Below, piece after piece: positions 1 to 8,426 of a stretch of 64,000 bases of DNA. A program made the translations under genes and the position numbers. The notes beneath the pieces were generated by a model, which had not been told where the DNA came from, made no database searches, and saw nothing but the letters and a program-made list of their open reading frames with translations. The stretch spans positions 1,426,001 to 1,490,000 of the forward strand of contig NZ_AP024897.1 of the NCBI RefSeq assembly GCF_024529975.1, read 5' to 3'. Origin of the DNA: Vibrio quintilis (GTDB taxonomy: Bacteria; Pseudomonadota; Gammaproteobacteria; Enterobacterales; Vibrionaceae). Every line of letters starts with the position of its first letter. The first letter of the stretch is position 1.

Positions 1-258
1 AACTTGCGGAGTCTGCAGCGGAAGCAGCAAGCCAGTGGTCATCTGAGTCCGGCAGCGAGTGAACATGCATTAATGCTGGCTGAGATGGTCAGACTCGCAG
101 ATGAATATTTTTCACATCGTGAAGCAACACTTCGCTGGCTGAATCAGCCGGTTGTGGCGTTGGGTAATTTATCCCCGTTGTCTGTGTGCGATACCTACAC
201 CGGGATTCATCTGGTGACAGAAGAGATCAACAAACTGAAATATGGTTTGACGGCGTAA
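1..258 (+). CDS. Xre/MbcA/ParS-type antitoxin, C-terminal part (cut by window edge)
   Basis: The reading frame is open from the first base, so the N-terminus lies outside the window. The visible 85 residues end in the toxin-binding fold of RES-type antitoxins (a DUF2384-like region with WLNQP, ALGNLSPL and a final helix containing EEINKLKYG). This domain normally blocks the partner toxin active site, while a missing N-terminal HTH would bind the promoter. The stop codon overlaps the start of the next gene by one base (TAATG), which is typical of translationally coupled antitoxin-toxin pairs. The assignment rests mainly on the C-terminal motif and on the RES neighbour. Confidence 0.8.
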   Translation, partial: NLRSLQRKQQASGHLSPAASEHALMLAEMVRLADEYFSHREATLRWLNQPVVALGNLSPLSVCDTYTGIHLVTEEINKLKYGLTA

Positions 259-719
259 TGGAGCTATTCCGGTTATCTCACGCTGATTTTGCCGGTTTGT
301 CCGGGCAGGGTGGCCTTTATGGGGCAGGCCGGTGGCATGAAAAAGGGAGCCTTGTCTGTTATACCGCATCTTCAAGGTCGCTTTGCGTACTGGAACGTCT
401 GGTCCATGAGTCGATGGCAGATATGCCATCGCTGGTGATGATGACCATCTGGATACCGGATGATGTTTCGGTGATTCGCAAATCAGTGAAACAACTTCCC
501 GCCGGATGGGACTCGATGCCGGATGCCGGTGCAGCCAAAGCCGTTGGGCAGGCGTTTCTGAAAGAAAATCAGGCGTTATTGCTTCAGGTGCCGAGTGTGG
601 TTGTCAGGGATGAATACAATTACCTCATTAATCCGCGGCATCCTGATGCGGGGCAGATTCAAATTGTTGATACCAGTCCTTATTATTATGATCAGCGTTT
701 ACAGAAAATCATGCGTTGA
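258..719 (+). CDS. RES-domain toxin (NAD+-degrading type)
   Basis: A 153-residue protein with RES-domain landmarks: R5 and the GRWH motif at 24-27, Y35, E46 in the segment SLCVLERLVHE, and a C-terminal NPRHPDA motif near residue 125. RES toxins of known families deplete NAD+ by phosphorolysis or hydrolysis and stop growth. I chose the ATG at 258 because it overlaps the antitoxin stop by one base; an in-frame upstream start at 186 would lie deep inside the antitoxin gene. Length is normal for the family. Together with the preceding gene it forms a type II toxin-antitoxin module. Confidence 0.85.
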   Translation: MELFRLSHADFAGLSGQGGLYGAGRWHEKGSLVCYTASSRSLCVLERLVHESMADMPSLVMMTIWIPDDVSVIRKSVKQLPAGWDSMPDAGAAKAVGQAFLKENQALLLQVPSVVVRDEYNYLINPRHPDAGQIQIVDTSPYYYDQRLQKIMR

Positions 720-722
720 AGC

Positions 723-740
723 CCGGTTGTTTGGGTATAA
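723..740. repeat. Half copy of the TTGGGTATA hairpin repeat
   Basis: GGTTGTTTGGGTATAAAA directly after the RES toxin matches the right arm of the palindromic repeat found complete at 34953-34992 and elsewhere in the window. Only one arm is present here, so it is probably a decayed copy. Confidence 0.5.
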
Positions 741-854
741 AAACCTGTTGTCTGTTTTTTGAGTGATCAATTGCCATTCTTTCTACGGGATTGCCAGAGA
801 AGGAATAAAAGAGGGTTTCCACTGAGATACAGATCACAAAAACCACGTCACTGT

Positions 855-915
855 CCGGGCAAGATCTTGCTCAGTGAGCAATTTTTTGCCCGCATCTGAG
901 CAAGATCTTGCCCGG
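855..915. repeat. Perfect 19-bp inverted repeat upstream of the PAAR gene
   Basis: CCGGGCAAGATCTTGCTCA at 855-873 is repeated as its exact reverse complement at 897-915, with a 23-base spacer. Each arm also contains its own 12-bp palindrome, GCAAGATCTTGC. It lies about 110 bases before the PAAR gene and 135 bases after the RES toxin. No T-run follows, so a simple terminator is unlikely. It could be a paired operator or the footprint of a mobile element. Confidence 0.75.
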
Positions 916-1023
916 ATATGAGATTTATCAGTATAATTCACTGATTTATATGTAACTTGTTTTTGGTGTATTTGATGCATTGTCTGGTCAGTTCATTCTG
1001 TTTGACTGACAAAGGATTCAATA

Positions 1024-1536
1024 ATGCCTAAAGCTGCAAGACTGGGAGACAACTGTTCCGGCCACGGTTGTTTTCCTGCCACCCCCATTGTTGCCGGTAG
1101 CCCTGATGTATCAATCAACGGTAAACCCGCCGCCTGCAAAGGAGACACGGTGCTGCTTCACGCCTGCCCGTGTCCGCAGATGCCTCATGGTGTGCATGGC
1201 CGCAGTATTTCTGCCGGTTCTTCTAATGTGTCCATTAATGGCAAACCCGCCGCGAGAATCAATGATGCTATTGGCTGTGGCGGCTCGGTTGCCGCGGGTT
1301 CCGGTGATGTGTTTATCGGCGACACGCCGTATAAATCCGAGAGCTTTGACTGTGGTAAAGATGCCGCTCAGGAAAAAGCCTCTTTTCTTAAAATCACCCC
1401 GTTGTCTGCACCTGACCCGATCTCATGGACCGTGCCTTACGCCGCTGCATTTGATCAACAAAAAGCCATGACACAAGCGATTTTGCAGGATAAGGCCTTT
1501 ATTCCTGTCTGCGATAAAATGAAACAATCCACTTAA
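1024..1536 (+). CDS. PAAR-domain protein, type VI secretion spike tip
   Basis: A 170-residue protein. Residues 1-100 form a PAAR/DUF4150-type repeat domain with the metal-ligand style RLGDNCSGHGC start, two SINGKPAA repeats and the GSGDVFIG ending. PAAR proteins sharpen the VgrG spike and carry effectors. Residues 105-170 are a short extension with no recognised domain, which may dock the adaptor or effector. It starts the five-gene cluster to 4789, with a good ribosome site (AAAGGA) before ATG 1024 and 12 bases to the next gene. No VgrG or structural T6SS gene is in the window, so this is an orphan or auxiliary island. Confidence 0.9.
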   Translation: MPKAARLGDNCSGHGCFPATPIVAGSPDVSINGKPAACKGDTVLLHACPCPQMPHGVHGRSISAGSSNVSINGKPAARINDAIGCGGSVAAGSGDVFIGDTPYKSESFDCGKDAAQEKASFLKITPLSAPDPISWTVPYAAAFDQQKAMTQAILQDKAFIPVCDKMKQST

Positions 1537-1548
1537 GGGAGTGACGAT

Positions 1549-2490
1549 ATGCAGCCGGTCACTCCTGAACCGTTTATTGAATTGCTGAACCGTGCCTCTG
1601 TGCACGCCGATCAGCTCTATATGCTGATTGATACCGGTACTCAGCCGGGTTTTCATGATCGCTGGTCCGTGCCGTTAGAGCGATGCACAGACCCGTGGCA
1701 GTATCTTTATTATCACACTGAATTTGCGCATCTCTGTCCGGTATCACCGTTGCTTTTACAAGTGCAGGACGGTCATATCGGGAATGATATGCTCCAGCAG
1801 CTGGAAGGCGATCGCTGGGGCTGTTTATTCACCTCTCCGTTTGACCTGAACACGCTGCTGGCCCACTGGCAAAGCTGGCTCACCGTTTACCTGCCCAGCG
1901 GACAGGAACATCTGTTCCGGCTTTATTCCCCCAGAATTCTTTCACTGTTTCTGCAAAGTGATTATATCGATGAAGAAGACAGATACCGCCTGACGCATCC
2001 ATTGCGCGATATTTATCTGCCTGCCGGTGAGCATCGTTATCACGCGCTTTACCATAATCCGGCGGTGGCATCTCCGATGCTGCCTGCCAGTGGCTGGTTT
2101 CATGTTGAAGACGAACTCTATGCCGAAATCAACGCCCTGTATCGCGAAGAATGGCTGGCCGATCTTGCTGTGGAGTTGTTTCAGCTTTCCCCGTTGACCT
2201 GTATGACGCTGGAACATGCCGATGTATTGCGGGGTCTGTCTGACGGACTGGCGCGGGCCGCTACTTACCGCCACAGCAGCGATAAATTACGTAAAGCTTT
2301 TGCTTTTGCGCAGTTTCTGTACGGCAGCCGCTTCTGGCAACTGCCGCAGTTTGAACATGAAGTACATTATGGCTCGCTGCGGGATGCCCTGTATGAACTG
2401 GAGCGCCGCCCGGACTGGCAGCAACAGGTTCGCGAAGCGTTTCATGATGCGCAGTGGTTAGAAAAATTACAACAGGAGGAAAATGCATGA
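1549..2490 (+). CDS. DUF4123 adaptor protein for T6SS effector loading
   Basis: A 313-residue soluble protein. The first ~130 residues fit the DUF4123 pattern (YMLIDTGTQPGF, a WQYLYYHTEFAHLCPVSPLLL segment, and GCLFTSPFDLNTLLAHWQSWL) followed by the typical RLYSPRIL motif near residue 125. DUF4123 proteins act as chaperones that load a cognate effector on VgrG or PAAR. It lies between PAAR and the nuclease effector and its TGA overlaps the effector start (ATGA), implying coupled synthesis. The C-terminal third is less typical and may recognise this particular effector. Confidence 0.82.
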   Translation: MQPVTPEPFIELLNRASVHADQLYMLIDTGTQPGFHDRWSVPLERCTDPWQYLYYHTEFAHLCPVSPLLLQVQDGHIGNDMLQQLEGDRWGCLFTSPFDLNTLLAHWQSWLTVYLPSGQEHLFRLYSPRILSLFLQSDYIDEEDRYRLTHPLRDIYLPAGEHRYHALYHNPAVASPMLPASGWFHVEDELYAEINALYREEWLADLAVELFQLSPLTCMTLEHADVLRGLSDGLARAATYRHSSDKLRKAFAFAQFLYGSRFWQLPQFEHEVHYGSLRDALYELERRPDWQQQVREAFHDAQWLEKLQQEENA

Positions 2491-3344
2491 GTGGCAGTTC
2501 AAGCTGTAGTGTGTGTGCATCTGGCTTAAACGGGAAACTGGATGAATTAAGAGCTCTGGGGGAGCGGGGAGAGCTGGATGAGAAACAGCTGATTTGTACT
2601 TTTGTATGCATGTGCGATGTCAACGCATTAAAAACGAAAGCAGGCCGTTCACTCAAGCAGGTTTGCGTGGACAAAGGTCTGGACTGGACAAAAAAAGCCG
2701 GAATAGGCAACAATATTCTGCCAGAGGTTGGATACTATATGTTGAAAAAGCCTCCGATGCCTCTGATGGTTCAGGATAATGGCGTTGATACCAGTCAGCC
2801 CATCCGTAATTTCTGGCACCGGATGAACCGGGTACGCAAAATCCTGGATGGTAAAAAATATAAAAAATATACTTTGCGGATTCCCGATGTGGTGGTAACC
2901 AATCAGCCGGGACAAATCCCGACTCAGGATAATATTAAAAAGGTTTATGAGATTAAATTTCCACCTGATGACTGGGGAGCAAATCAGGAAAGAGATTATC
3001 GAAGAATAGCGGGACAGAAAAAGAAATTAGTGAAACTGACCCCTGATAGTTGCGATTGTCAGGATAAAGATAAACAGCCGCAGACTTATCCTGCCTTGGA
3101 AAAGGCATGGAAAGAAGACCACCAACAGCAGCTCAATAAAGCGGGGAATGTGTTAAAAGACGGGGCGATTGTGGTTGGGGGCGCTATTCTGACCGCAGCA
3201 CTGGTACTGGATGATGTCGTTGGTGGTGAAGCCGATGATGTGGCAATTCCGGGAGTGGTTGCTGCCGTCAGCCGCGCTGCCAGCCGTTTGCTCTCAGTTT
3301 TTTCGAAACCTGTGGCAGCTGCTCCTGTCATTGCATTTCCCTGA
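2487..3344 (+). CDS. VRR-NUC type nuclease, probable T6SS DNase effector
   Basis: I chose ATG 2487, giving 285 residues, because a strong AGGAGGA lies just upstream and it overlaps the preceding stop. The middle contains a PD-(D/E)XK nuclease core: D134 in RIPDVVV, E155-x-K157 in VYEIKF, and a following Q167-xxx-Y171, as in VRR-NUC domains. TseV effectors of Salmonella use this fold to break DNA. The N-terminal ~60 residues are cysteine-rich (C7, C10, C37, C41, C43, C60), and residues 227-265 are hydrophobic and glycine/alanine-rich, perhaps for membrane passage. The next gene fits the immunity role. The effector function is inferred from context and motif. Confidence 0.8.
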   Translation: MSGSSSCSVCASGLNGKLDELRALGERGELDEKQLICTFVCMCDVNALKTKAGRSLKQVCVDKGLDWTKKAGIGNNILPEVGYYMLKKPPMPLMVQDNGVDTSQPIRNFWHRMNRVRKILDGKKYKKYTLRIPDVVVTNQPGQIPTQDNIKKVYEIKFPPDDWGANQERDYRRIAGQKKKLVKLTPDSCDCQDKDKQPQTYPALEKAWKEDHQQQLNKAGNVLKDGAIVVGGAILTAALVLDDVVGGEADDVAIPGVVAAVSRAASRLLSVFSKPVAAAPVIAFP

Positions 3345-3362
3345 AATAAGAAGGATAAATAA

Positions 3363-4310
3363 ATGGAACCAACGTTAGAACAGCAACTACAACTGATTGA
3401 ACCCGGCAGCCAGCAAATCCTGATGACGGTATGCCTGAACGTCACCCTGTTTTTTGAAGGTGGTTATGAAAAGTCTAAACGGGAAGCAATTTTAAGTATG
3501 TTTGCCGATTACCAGCAGATGATGGCCGGTCAACTGAATTTCACCACCAACCCGCAAACCGGTCGCTGGAAAGACTTGCGCCAATCCACTTATATGACTC
3601 CGGATAAATGGCTGTTAGATACCGATGAAGATGAAGCATGGAATTTTATCTATCATGGTGGAGAACATCACCGTGATGCTTCCGATATTCGGTTTAGTGT
3701 TTTGGGCTGTGGTGATTGGGAAGAAGAAGGTGATGACTTAAGCTGGGTGACGATTAATTTTCCGTTAACCTTTTTTGCTGATTATTCTGAGAGTTTTCAG
3801 GATGTGCTATTACGCTGGATTGGTGCATTGCAACCAGAGCACGGTTATGCGGCGATAGCAACTACACATAATCATTACGATAATACTCAGTACGAGCGTA
3901 GTGAATATCAGTTTGCTCAACAGTATCCTGGCCTCGATATTCCAGATCACATAGGTCATGGAATGCATTTGAAACCGCATATTAAAGGGATTAACTGGTT
4001 GACTATCATACATCAATCTTATCTCGATACTGTCGGTGGGTTGGATGCTCTGAAAACCGTTGAAGGTATTCAGGTCTGGCAGCAGGGGGATGTGTATTTG
4101 ATTCAGGCAGCTGATAAACCAGCTCTGCAACATATTCCGGACAGTTACTATCAGTTAGGTGCTTTGTTTGAGCCCATCCGGGTGAAAGAACATGATACCG
4201 TTCATTCAACTGAAGCCCCGGGAGAAGTATTTAATACACCTGAAGATTATCAGGAATGGCTTGCCCGTTTTGACCAAAAGCCGGGAGCTGAGGCATCAAG
4301 CCGTGATTGA
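3363..4310 (+). CDS. DUF3396-like type VI immunity protein
   Basis: A 315-residue soluble protein with no signal peptide. It resembles the DUF3396 family: an N-terminal LNVTLFFEGGYE strand, a RWKDLRQSTYMTPDKW segment, and later GINWLTIIHQSYLDTVGG, followed by an acidic C-terminus. DUF3396 proteins are found as immunity partners next to VRR-NUC and other T6SS effectors. It begins 18 bases after the effector stop in the same operon, which supports protection of the producer from the nuclease. Direct binding is not shown by sequence. Confidence 0.75.
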   Translation: MEPTLEQQLQLIEPGSQQILMTVCLNVTLFFEGGYEKSKREAILSMFADYQQMMAGQLNFTTNPQTGRWKDLRQSTYMTPDKWLLDTDEDEAWNFIYHGGEHHRDASDIRFSVLGCGDWEEEGDDLSWVTINFPLTFFADYSESFQDVLLRWIGALQPEHGYAAIATTHNHYDNTQYERSEYQFAQQYPGLDIPDHIGHGMHLKPHIKGINWLTIIHQSYLDTVGGLDALKTVEGIQVWQQGDVYLIQAADKPALQHIPDSYYQLGALFEPIRVKEHDTVHSTEAPGEVFNTPEDYQEWLARFDQKPGAEASSRD

Positions 4311-4354
4311 ATGGCTGACTTTTTCACTGAACTGGACCAACGCAGGAAAAAACA

Positions 4355-4789
4355 ATGACCGACAAGCATGAAGAAAACATCCCGCTGGCGTTTATTGGCG
4401 AACGTAACTTCCCGGATATCGTGGCCGAAGCCGTCATGATTGAAGCCGCCGGGGTGCGTATTGGCGGAGAGATTAGTCTGAGTTCTGTCTTTGACCGGCT
4501 GCTGGTGGATGGCGTCGGGGAACTGAGTATTTGCTCTGAATCCGGCACCCCGCTGGTGTGTTTCACCCGGCAGGACGGAGCATGGATTCAGACCAGCAGC
4601 AAAGTATCTTTCACACAAATTTTATTGTTCCACTGTGATGAAGCACAGGCGCGCGTCACCCTTGAAGGGACAGGCACCCTTGAAGGGACAGGCACTCTTG
4701 AAGGGACAGGCACAGACATTGAAGAGACAGACACCCGGCTGCAAAAGCTGCGGGTGCAGGTTGAAGATGCCGTCGTCCGGTTTTCCTGA
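4355..4789 (+). CDS. Unknown 144-residue protein with GTLEGT repeat, end of T6SS island
   Basis: Not recognised. An AGGA ribosome site precedes ATG 4355, and the gene follows the immunity gene by 44 bases on the same strand. Residues 1-100 look globular (alternating strands with IGGEISLSSVFDRLLVDGVGELSI). Residues 103-120 are three copies of LEGTGT, encoded by an 18-bp tandem DNA repeat, followed by a diverged copy and a charged, possibly helical C-terminus. It could be a second immunity or accessory protein. The repeat contains the same 12-bp core, GGGACAGGCACC, as the repeat in the permease gene at 17895-19418. Confidence 0.6.
   Translation: MTDKHEENIPLAFIGERNFPDIVAEAVMIEAAGVRIGGEISLSSVFDRLLVDGVGELSICSESGTPLVCFTRQDGAWIQTSSKVSFTQILLFHCDEAQARVTLEGTGTLEGTGTLEGTGTDIEETDTRLQKLRVQVEDAVVRFS
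4661..4735 (+). repeat. 18-bp GGGACAG tandem repeat inside a coding region
   Basis: Three consecutive copies of CTTGAAGGGACAGGCACC (last base variable) occupy 4661-4714, followed after GAC by a diverged fourth copy at 4718-4735 (ATTGAAGAGACAGACACC). The unit is a multiple of three and keeps the frame. Confidence 0.9.
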
Positions 4790-4792
4790 AAC

Positions 4793-4816
4793 ATGCATCT
4801 TCAGATTGTTTGGGTA
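4793..4816. repeat. Half copy of the TTGGGTATA hairpin repeat
   Basis: ATGCATCTTCAGATTGTTTGG followed by GTAA matches the right arm of the palindromic repeat with one or two changes. It begins right at the end of the 4355-4789 gene. Confidence 0.55.
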
Positions 4817-4885
4817 ATAGGTGCGGGTGTTATTTGTTGCTTGTAAAATTGCATTTTGCCGCGTTTGCAGCGCGTTGACCTCATC

Positions 4886-4922
4886 AACAAAACCCCCGGC
4901 CGGGGGGGAACCGGGCCGGGGG
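4886..4922 (-). terminator. Rho-independent terminator of the pta operon
   Basis: Read on the minus strand, CCCCCGGCC at 4922-4914 pairs with GGCCGGGGG at 4901-4893 and is followed by TTTTGTT. It starts 16 bases beyond the pta stop. Confidence 0.8.
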
Positions 4923-4937
4923 ATTGGTCAGGCACAT

Positions 4938-7118
4938 TTACGCCGCTGCCGGATGTGCCAGCCGGGAGGTATCGTCGGCTTGTTTCGCCTGAATGGCGGT
5001 AAGGGCGATGGTATAGACGATATCGTCGACGAGTGCGCCGCGTGACAAATCGTTTACCGGTTTACGCATGCCCTGAAGCATCGGGCCGATCGAAACCAAA
5101 TCTGCGGAACGTTGAACCGCTTTATAGGTGGTGTTGCCGGTGTTTAAATCCGGGAAGATAAATACCGTTGCTTTTCCGGCGACCGGTGAATCCGGTGCTT
5201 TAGAAGCCGCCACGTTTTCTATGATTGCCGCATCATATTGCAGCGGACCATCGATGATAAGATCCGGCCGCTTCTCTTTGGCAAGCCGCGTGGCTTCACG
5301 GACTTTCTCCACATCAGCACCCTGACCGGAGGTGCCGGTTGAATACGAGATCATTGCTACCCGGGGCTCGATTCCGAACGCCTGTGCAGAGTCAGCAGAC
5401 TGAATCGCAATTTCAGCCAGCTGTTCAGCCGTCGGATCCGGGTTAATCGCACAATCACCGTATACCAGCACCTGATCCGGCAGGAGCATGAAAAATACAG
5501 AAGAAACAATGGAGACATCCGGTGCTGTTTTAATCACCTGAAACGGCGGAACGATGGTATTGGCGGTGGTGTGAACCGCGCCGGAAACCAGCCCGTCCAC
5601 TTCATCGTTTTCCAGCATCATGGTGCCAAGCCACACGCTGTCGTGCAGCTTTTCGCGGGCGATGATGTCGGTCATGCCTTTTTCTTTACGCAGTTCCACC
5701 AGCCGGGCGACATAATCTTCCCGCACGGTGTCGGCATCAACAATCGTGACACCCGCGCCCAGCGTGACGCCCTGTTGCTCAGCGACACGCATAATTTTCT
5801 CTTTATCGCCCAGCAGCACACATTCTGCAATCCGCCGCTCCGCACAAATGGCGGCAGCTCTGACGGTTCTGGGTTCATCCCCTTCCGGCAGAATAATCTT
5901 TTTCGCGGCCTGACGGGCCAGCTCCGTCAGTTCATAACGGAAAGCCGGCGGACTCATACGACGCTTACGGGTGGTGTTTTGCGTCAGAGACTCTGTCCAC
6001 GGTTTATCAATATGGGTGGCGATATATTCGCTTACCAGCTCGATGCGCGGGAGGTCACCGGCCGGTGCTTCCAGCCCGAAGCTTTGCAGATTCAGGGAAG
6101 TTTGCCAGGTATTGCCCGGTACACTCAGAATCGGCAGTCCGCTGTCCAGCGCCTGCTGGCACAGGCCCGCCACAGAGAGTGGCAGAGAGCCATTTCCGGT
6201 CAGCAGCAGCGCGCCGATTTCAATCCCGTTCATGGCTGCAAGACAGGCAGAAACAATCATATCTGGCCGGTCAGCGGTGGTCACCAGTAACGCGCCCGGC
6301 CGGAAATGTTCGACCATATTGGGTACGCTGCGGGCACAGAAAACAATTTTACGGATCCGGCGGGTTTGCAGCTCGCCTTCATTGATAATCTCTGCCTTGA
6401 GATGAGCGGCGACATCCGCGACGCGGGTGGCAATCATCTCTTCATGCCAGGGTACACATCCGAGCACCCGGATTGGGCTGGCATTGAGTGCCTGTAACAT
6501 TTCCATCCGCGGCTGGCTGGTCTCGCCCTGATGTTCAAACAGATCCGACAAATCAGGCCGGGTGCGGCCCTGCGCATCGACCGGTGCATTGACTTTGTTG
6601 ATGATTACGCCGGAAATCTGCTGATTTTTGGTCCCGCCATATCCGGCGCAGGCGACTTCAATCCGTTCTTTCAGATGGGCCGGTGAATCATTCCCCGGTG
6701 CAATCACAAAGATGATCTCCGCATCCAGTGTTTCTGCAATACGTGCATTGAGCTGATCCGCAAACGGATGCTGGCGGGTTGGCACCAGGCCTTCAATCAG
6801 CGTGACTTCTGCACCGGCGGTCACGGTTTTGCTGCGGGCGACAATCTGTTCCAGCAGCGTGTCTTCCTGCTCCTGACAAATGAAGGTTTCTGCCTCACTG
6901 ATTGAAAGCGGTTCAGGAATTTGCAGATGACTGCTGGCCCGAAGCATGGCCGTGGTTAAATCCTGCTGCTGTTTGTCCTGCCGTGGCTGGGCGATGGGTT
7001 TAAAAAAGGATGCTTTGATTCTTTTGTGTTCCATGGCCCGTAACACGCCTAGGCTGACGCTGGTTAAGCCGACATCGGTGCCGATAGGGATCAGCATCAT
7101 TATTCTGGACATAGTCAA
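4938..7118 (-). CDS. pta: Phosphate acetyltransferase, long form
   Basis: Pta converts acetyl-CoA and phosphate to acetyl phosphate and CoA in the cytoplasm. At 726 residues it is the long three-domain form: an N-terminal BioD/P-loop-like domain (about 1-200, beginning [17 protein letters not shown]), a DRTGG regulatory domain (about 220-340), and the catalytic PTA_PTB domain (about 385-715, with [26 protein letters not shown] and [16 protein letters not shown]). A clear GGAGGAATT precedes the ATG. It is the last gene of an adh-ackA-pta operon, 25 bases after ackA. Vibrios usually have ackA-pta elsewhere too, so this may be a second, pathway-specific copy, which cannot be settled here. Confidence 0.95.
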   Translation of the reverse strand: MTMSRIMMLIPIGTDVGLTSVSLGVLRAMEHKRIKASFFKPIAQPRQDKQQQDLTTAMLRASSHLQIPEPLSISEAETFICQEQEDTLLEQIVARSKTVTAGAEVTLIEGLVPTRQHPFADQLNARIAETLDAEIIFVIAPGNDSPAHLKERIEVACAGYGGTKNQQISGVIINKVNAPVDAQGRTRPDLSDLFEHQGETSQPRMEMLQALNASPIRVLGCVPWHEEMIATRVADVAAHLKAEIINEGELQTRRIRKIVFCARSVPNMVEHFRPGALLVTTADRPDMIVSACLAAMNGIEIGALLLTGNGSLPLSVAGLCQQALDSGLPILSVPGNTWQTSLNLQSFGLEAPAGDLPRIELVSEYIATHIDKPWTESLTQNTTRKRRMSPPAFRYELTELARQAAKKIILPEGDEPRTVRAAAICAERRIAECVLLGDKEKIMRVAEQQGVTLGAGVTIVDADTVREDYVARLVELRKEKGMTDIIAREKLHDSVWLGTMMLENDEVDGLVSGAVHTTANTIVPPFQVIKTAPDVSIVSSVFFMLLPDQVLVYGDCAINPDPTAEQLAEIAIQSADSAQAFGIEPRVAMISYSTGTSGQGADVEKVREATRLAKEKRPDLIIDGPLQYDAAIIENVAASKAPDSPVAGKATVFIFPDLNTGNTTYKAVQRSADLVSIGPMLQGMRKPVNDLSRGALVDDIVYTIALTAIQAKQADDTSRLAHPAAA

Positions 7119-7143
7119 TTCCTCCGCGGATTAAGCGTTTTTA

Positions 7144-8370
7144 TCAAAACAGCGCTGTGGCAGGTGTTGGTTCAGCGGTCGCCAGGCGCGCTGTATCTTC
7201 GGCAATCACCAGTTCTTCATTGGTTGGAATCACCCAGCCCTGAACACGGCTGCCGGGTGTGGTGATCATGGTTTCTGCACCACCATATGCCGCGGAATTG
7301 ACGTCCTTATCGACATTCATGCCCAGAAAAGTGAGGCGCTGAATGACTTTCTCACGGATGAGTGCAGCGTTTTCGCCGATGCCGCCGGTGAAAACAATGG
7401 CATCCGGGTTGCTGTCAAGTGTGGTGATGTATCCGGCAATGTATTTGGCCAGCCGGTGACAAAACACATCCATGGCCCGGGTTGCTTTTTCATTGTTGCC
7501 ATAGTGATCGGTCACGAACCGGCAGTCAGAGGTTTCTTCTGTCAGCCCGGCAAGGCCGGATTCTTTGGTCAGCATGGTATTGATCTGTTCGACGGAATAA
7601 CCCAGGCTGTCATGGAGATGGAAAATAATCGCCGGGTCAATATCGCCGCAGCGGGTGCCCATGACTAAACCTTCCAGTGGCGTCAGTCCCATCGAGGTAT
7701 CGACAGAGCAGCCCTGTCTGACCGCGCAGACCGATGCACCGTTGCCGAGGTGGCAGCTGATCAGATTGATCTGATGCATCGGAATATTGAGTAAAGTGGC
7801 AGTCCGGCGGGTGATGTAACGGTGAGAAGTGCCGTGCATACCATAGCGCCGGATGCCATGTTGTTGATATAAGTGATAAGGCAAAGCATACAAATAAGCG
7901 GATTCCGGCATCGTCTGATGGAAGGCGGTGTCAAACACCGCCACATTGTGCATACCGGGAAATGCTTTGCGGGCGGCATGAATGCCGGTAATCGCCGCCG
8001 GGTTGTGTAAAGGGGCGAGGGTAGCGCAGCCTTCAATTCCTTTGAGCACCTCATCATCAATAAATACTGAATCGGTAAACTGCTCCCCGCCGTGAACCAC
8101 ACGGTGACCAATTGCGGAGATTTTCTCCGCAATGTCCCTGGCTGAGGAGAGAATGGTCTCTGCCATGAAAGTCAGTGCTTTCTCATGATCGGCGCAGTGA
8201 CACAGCGGTGCGCTGTATTGACTGCCATCCAGTCGCCAACTGATACGTGCTTCCGGCAGGGACAGACATTCTGCCAGCCCTGTCAGATAAGACCTTCCGG
8301 ATGTCGGATCAACCACAGCAAATTTAAGAGAAGAGCTTCCGCAGTTGAGAATAAGAACTAACTCAGCCAT
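7144..8370 (-). CDS. ackA: Acetate kinase
   Basis: A 408-residue ASKHA-fold enzyme that makes ATP and acetate from acetyl phosphate, or the reverse. Landmarks are the N-terminal [14 protein letters not shown] with N9, GHRVVHGG near residue 90, catalytic-Asp region [11 protein letters not shown] near 150, GMHGTSHRY near 178, [11 protein letters not shown] near 208, and [14 protein letters not shown] near 330. Length is normal. It lies between the alcohol dehydrogenase gene (56 bases upstream) and pta (25 bases downstream), so substrate-level phosphorylation from acetyl-CoA is encoded as one unit. Confidence 0.96.
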   Translation of the reverse strand: MAELVLILNCGSSSLKFAVVDPTSGRSYLTGLAECLSLPEARISWRLDGSQYSAPLCHCADHEKALTFMAETILSSARDIAEKISAIGHRVVHGGEQFTDSVFIDDEVLKGIEGCATLAPLHNPAAITGIHAARKAFPGMHNVAVFDTAFHQTMPESAYLYALPYHLYQQHGIRRYGMHGTSHRYITRRTATLLNIPMHQINLISCHLGNGASVCAVRQGCSVDTSMGLTPLEGLVMGTRCGDIDPAIIFHLHDSLGYSVEQINTMLTKESGLAGLTEETSDCRFVTDHYGNNEKATRAMDVFCHRLAKYIAGYITTLDSNPDAIVFTGGIGENAALIREKVIQRLTFLGMNVDKDVNSAAYGGAETMITTPGSRVQGWVIPTNEELVIAEDTARLATAEPTPATALF

Positions 8371-8426
8371 AACGAGACCACCTCATTATTATTATTTAAG
8401 AGAAGGGGATTTCCCCGGAGACCTGA

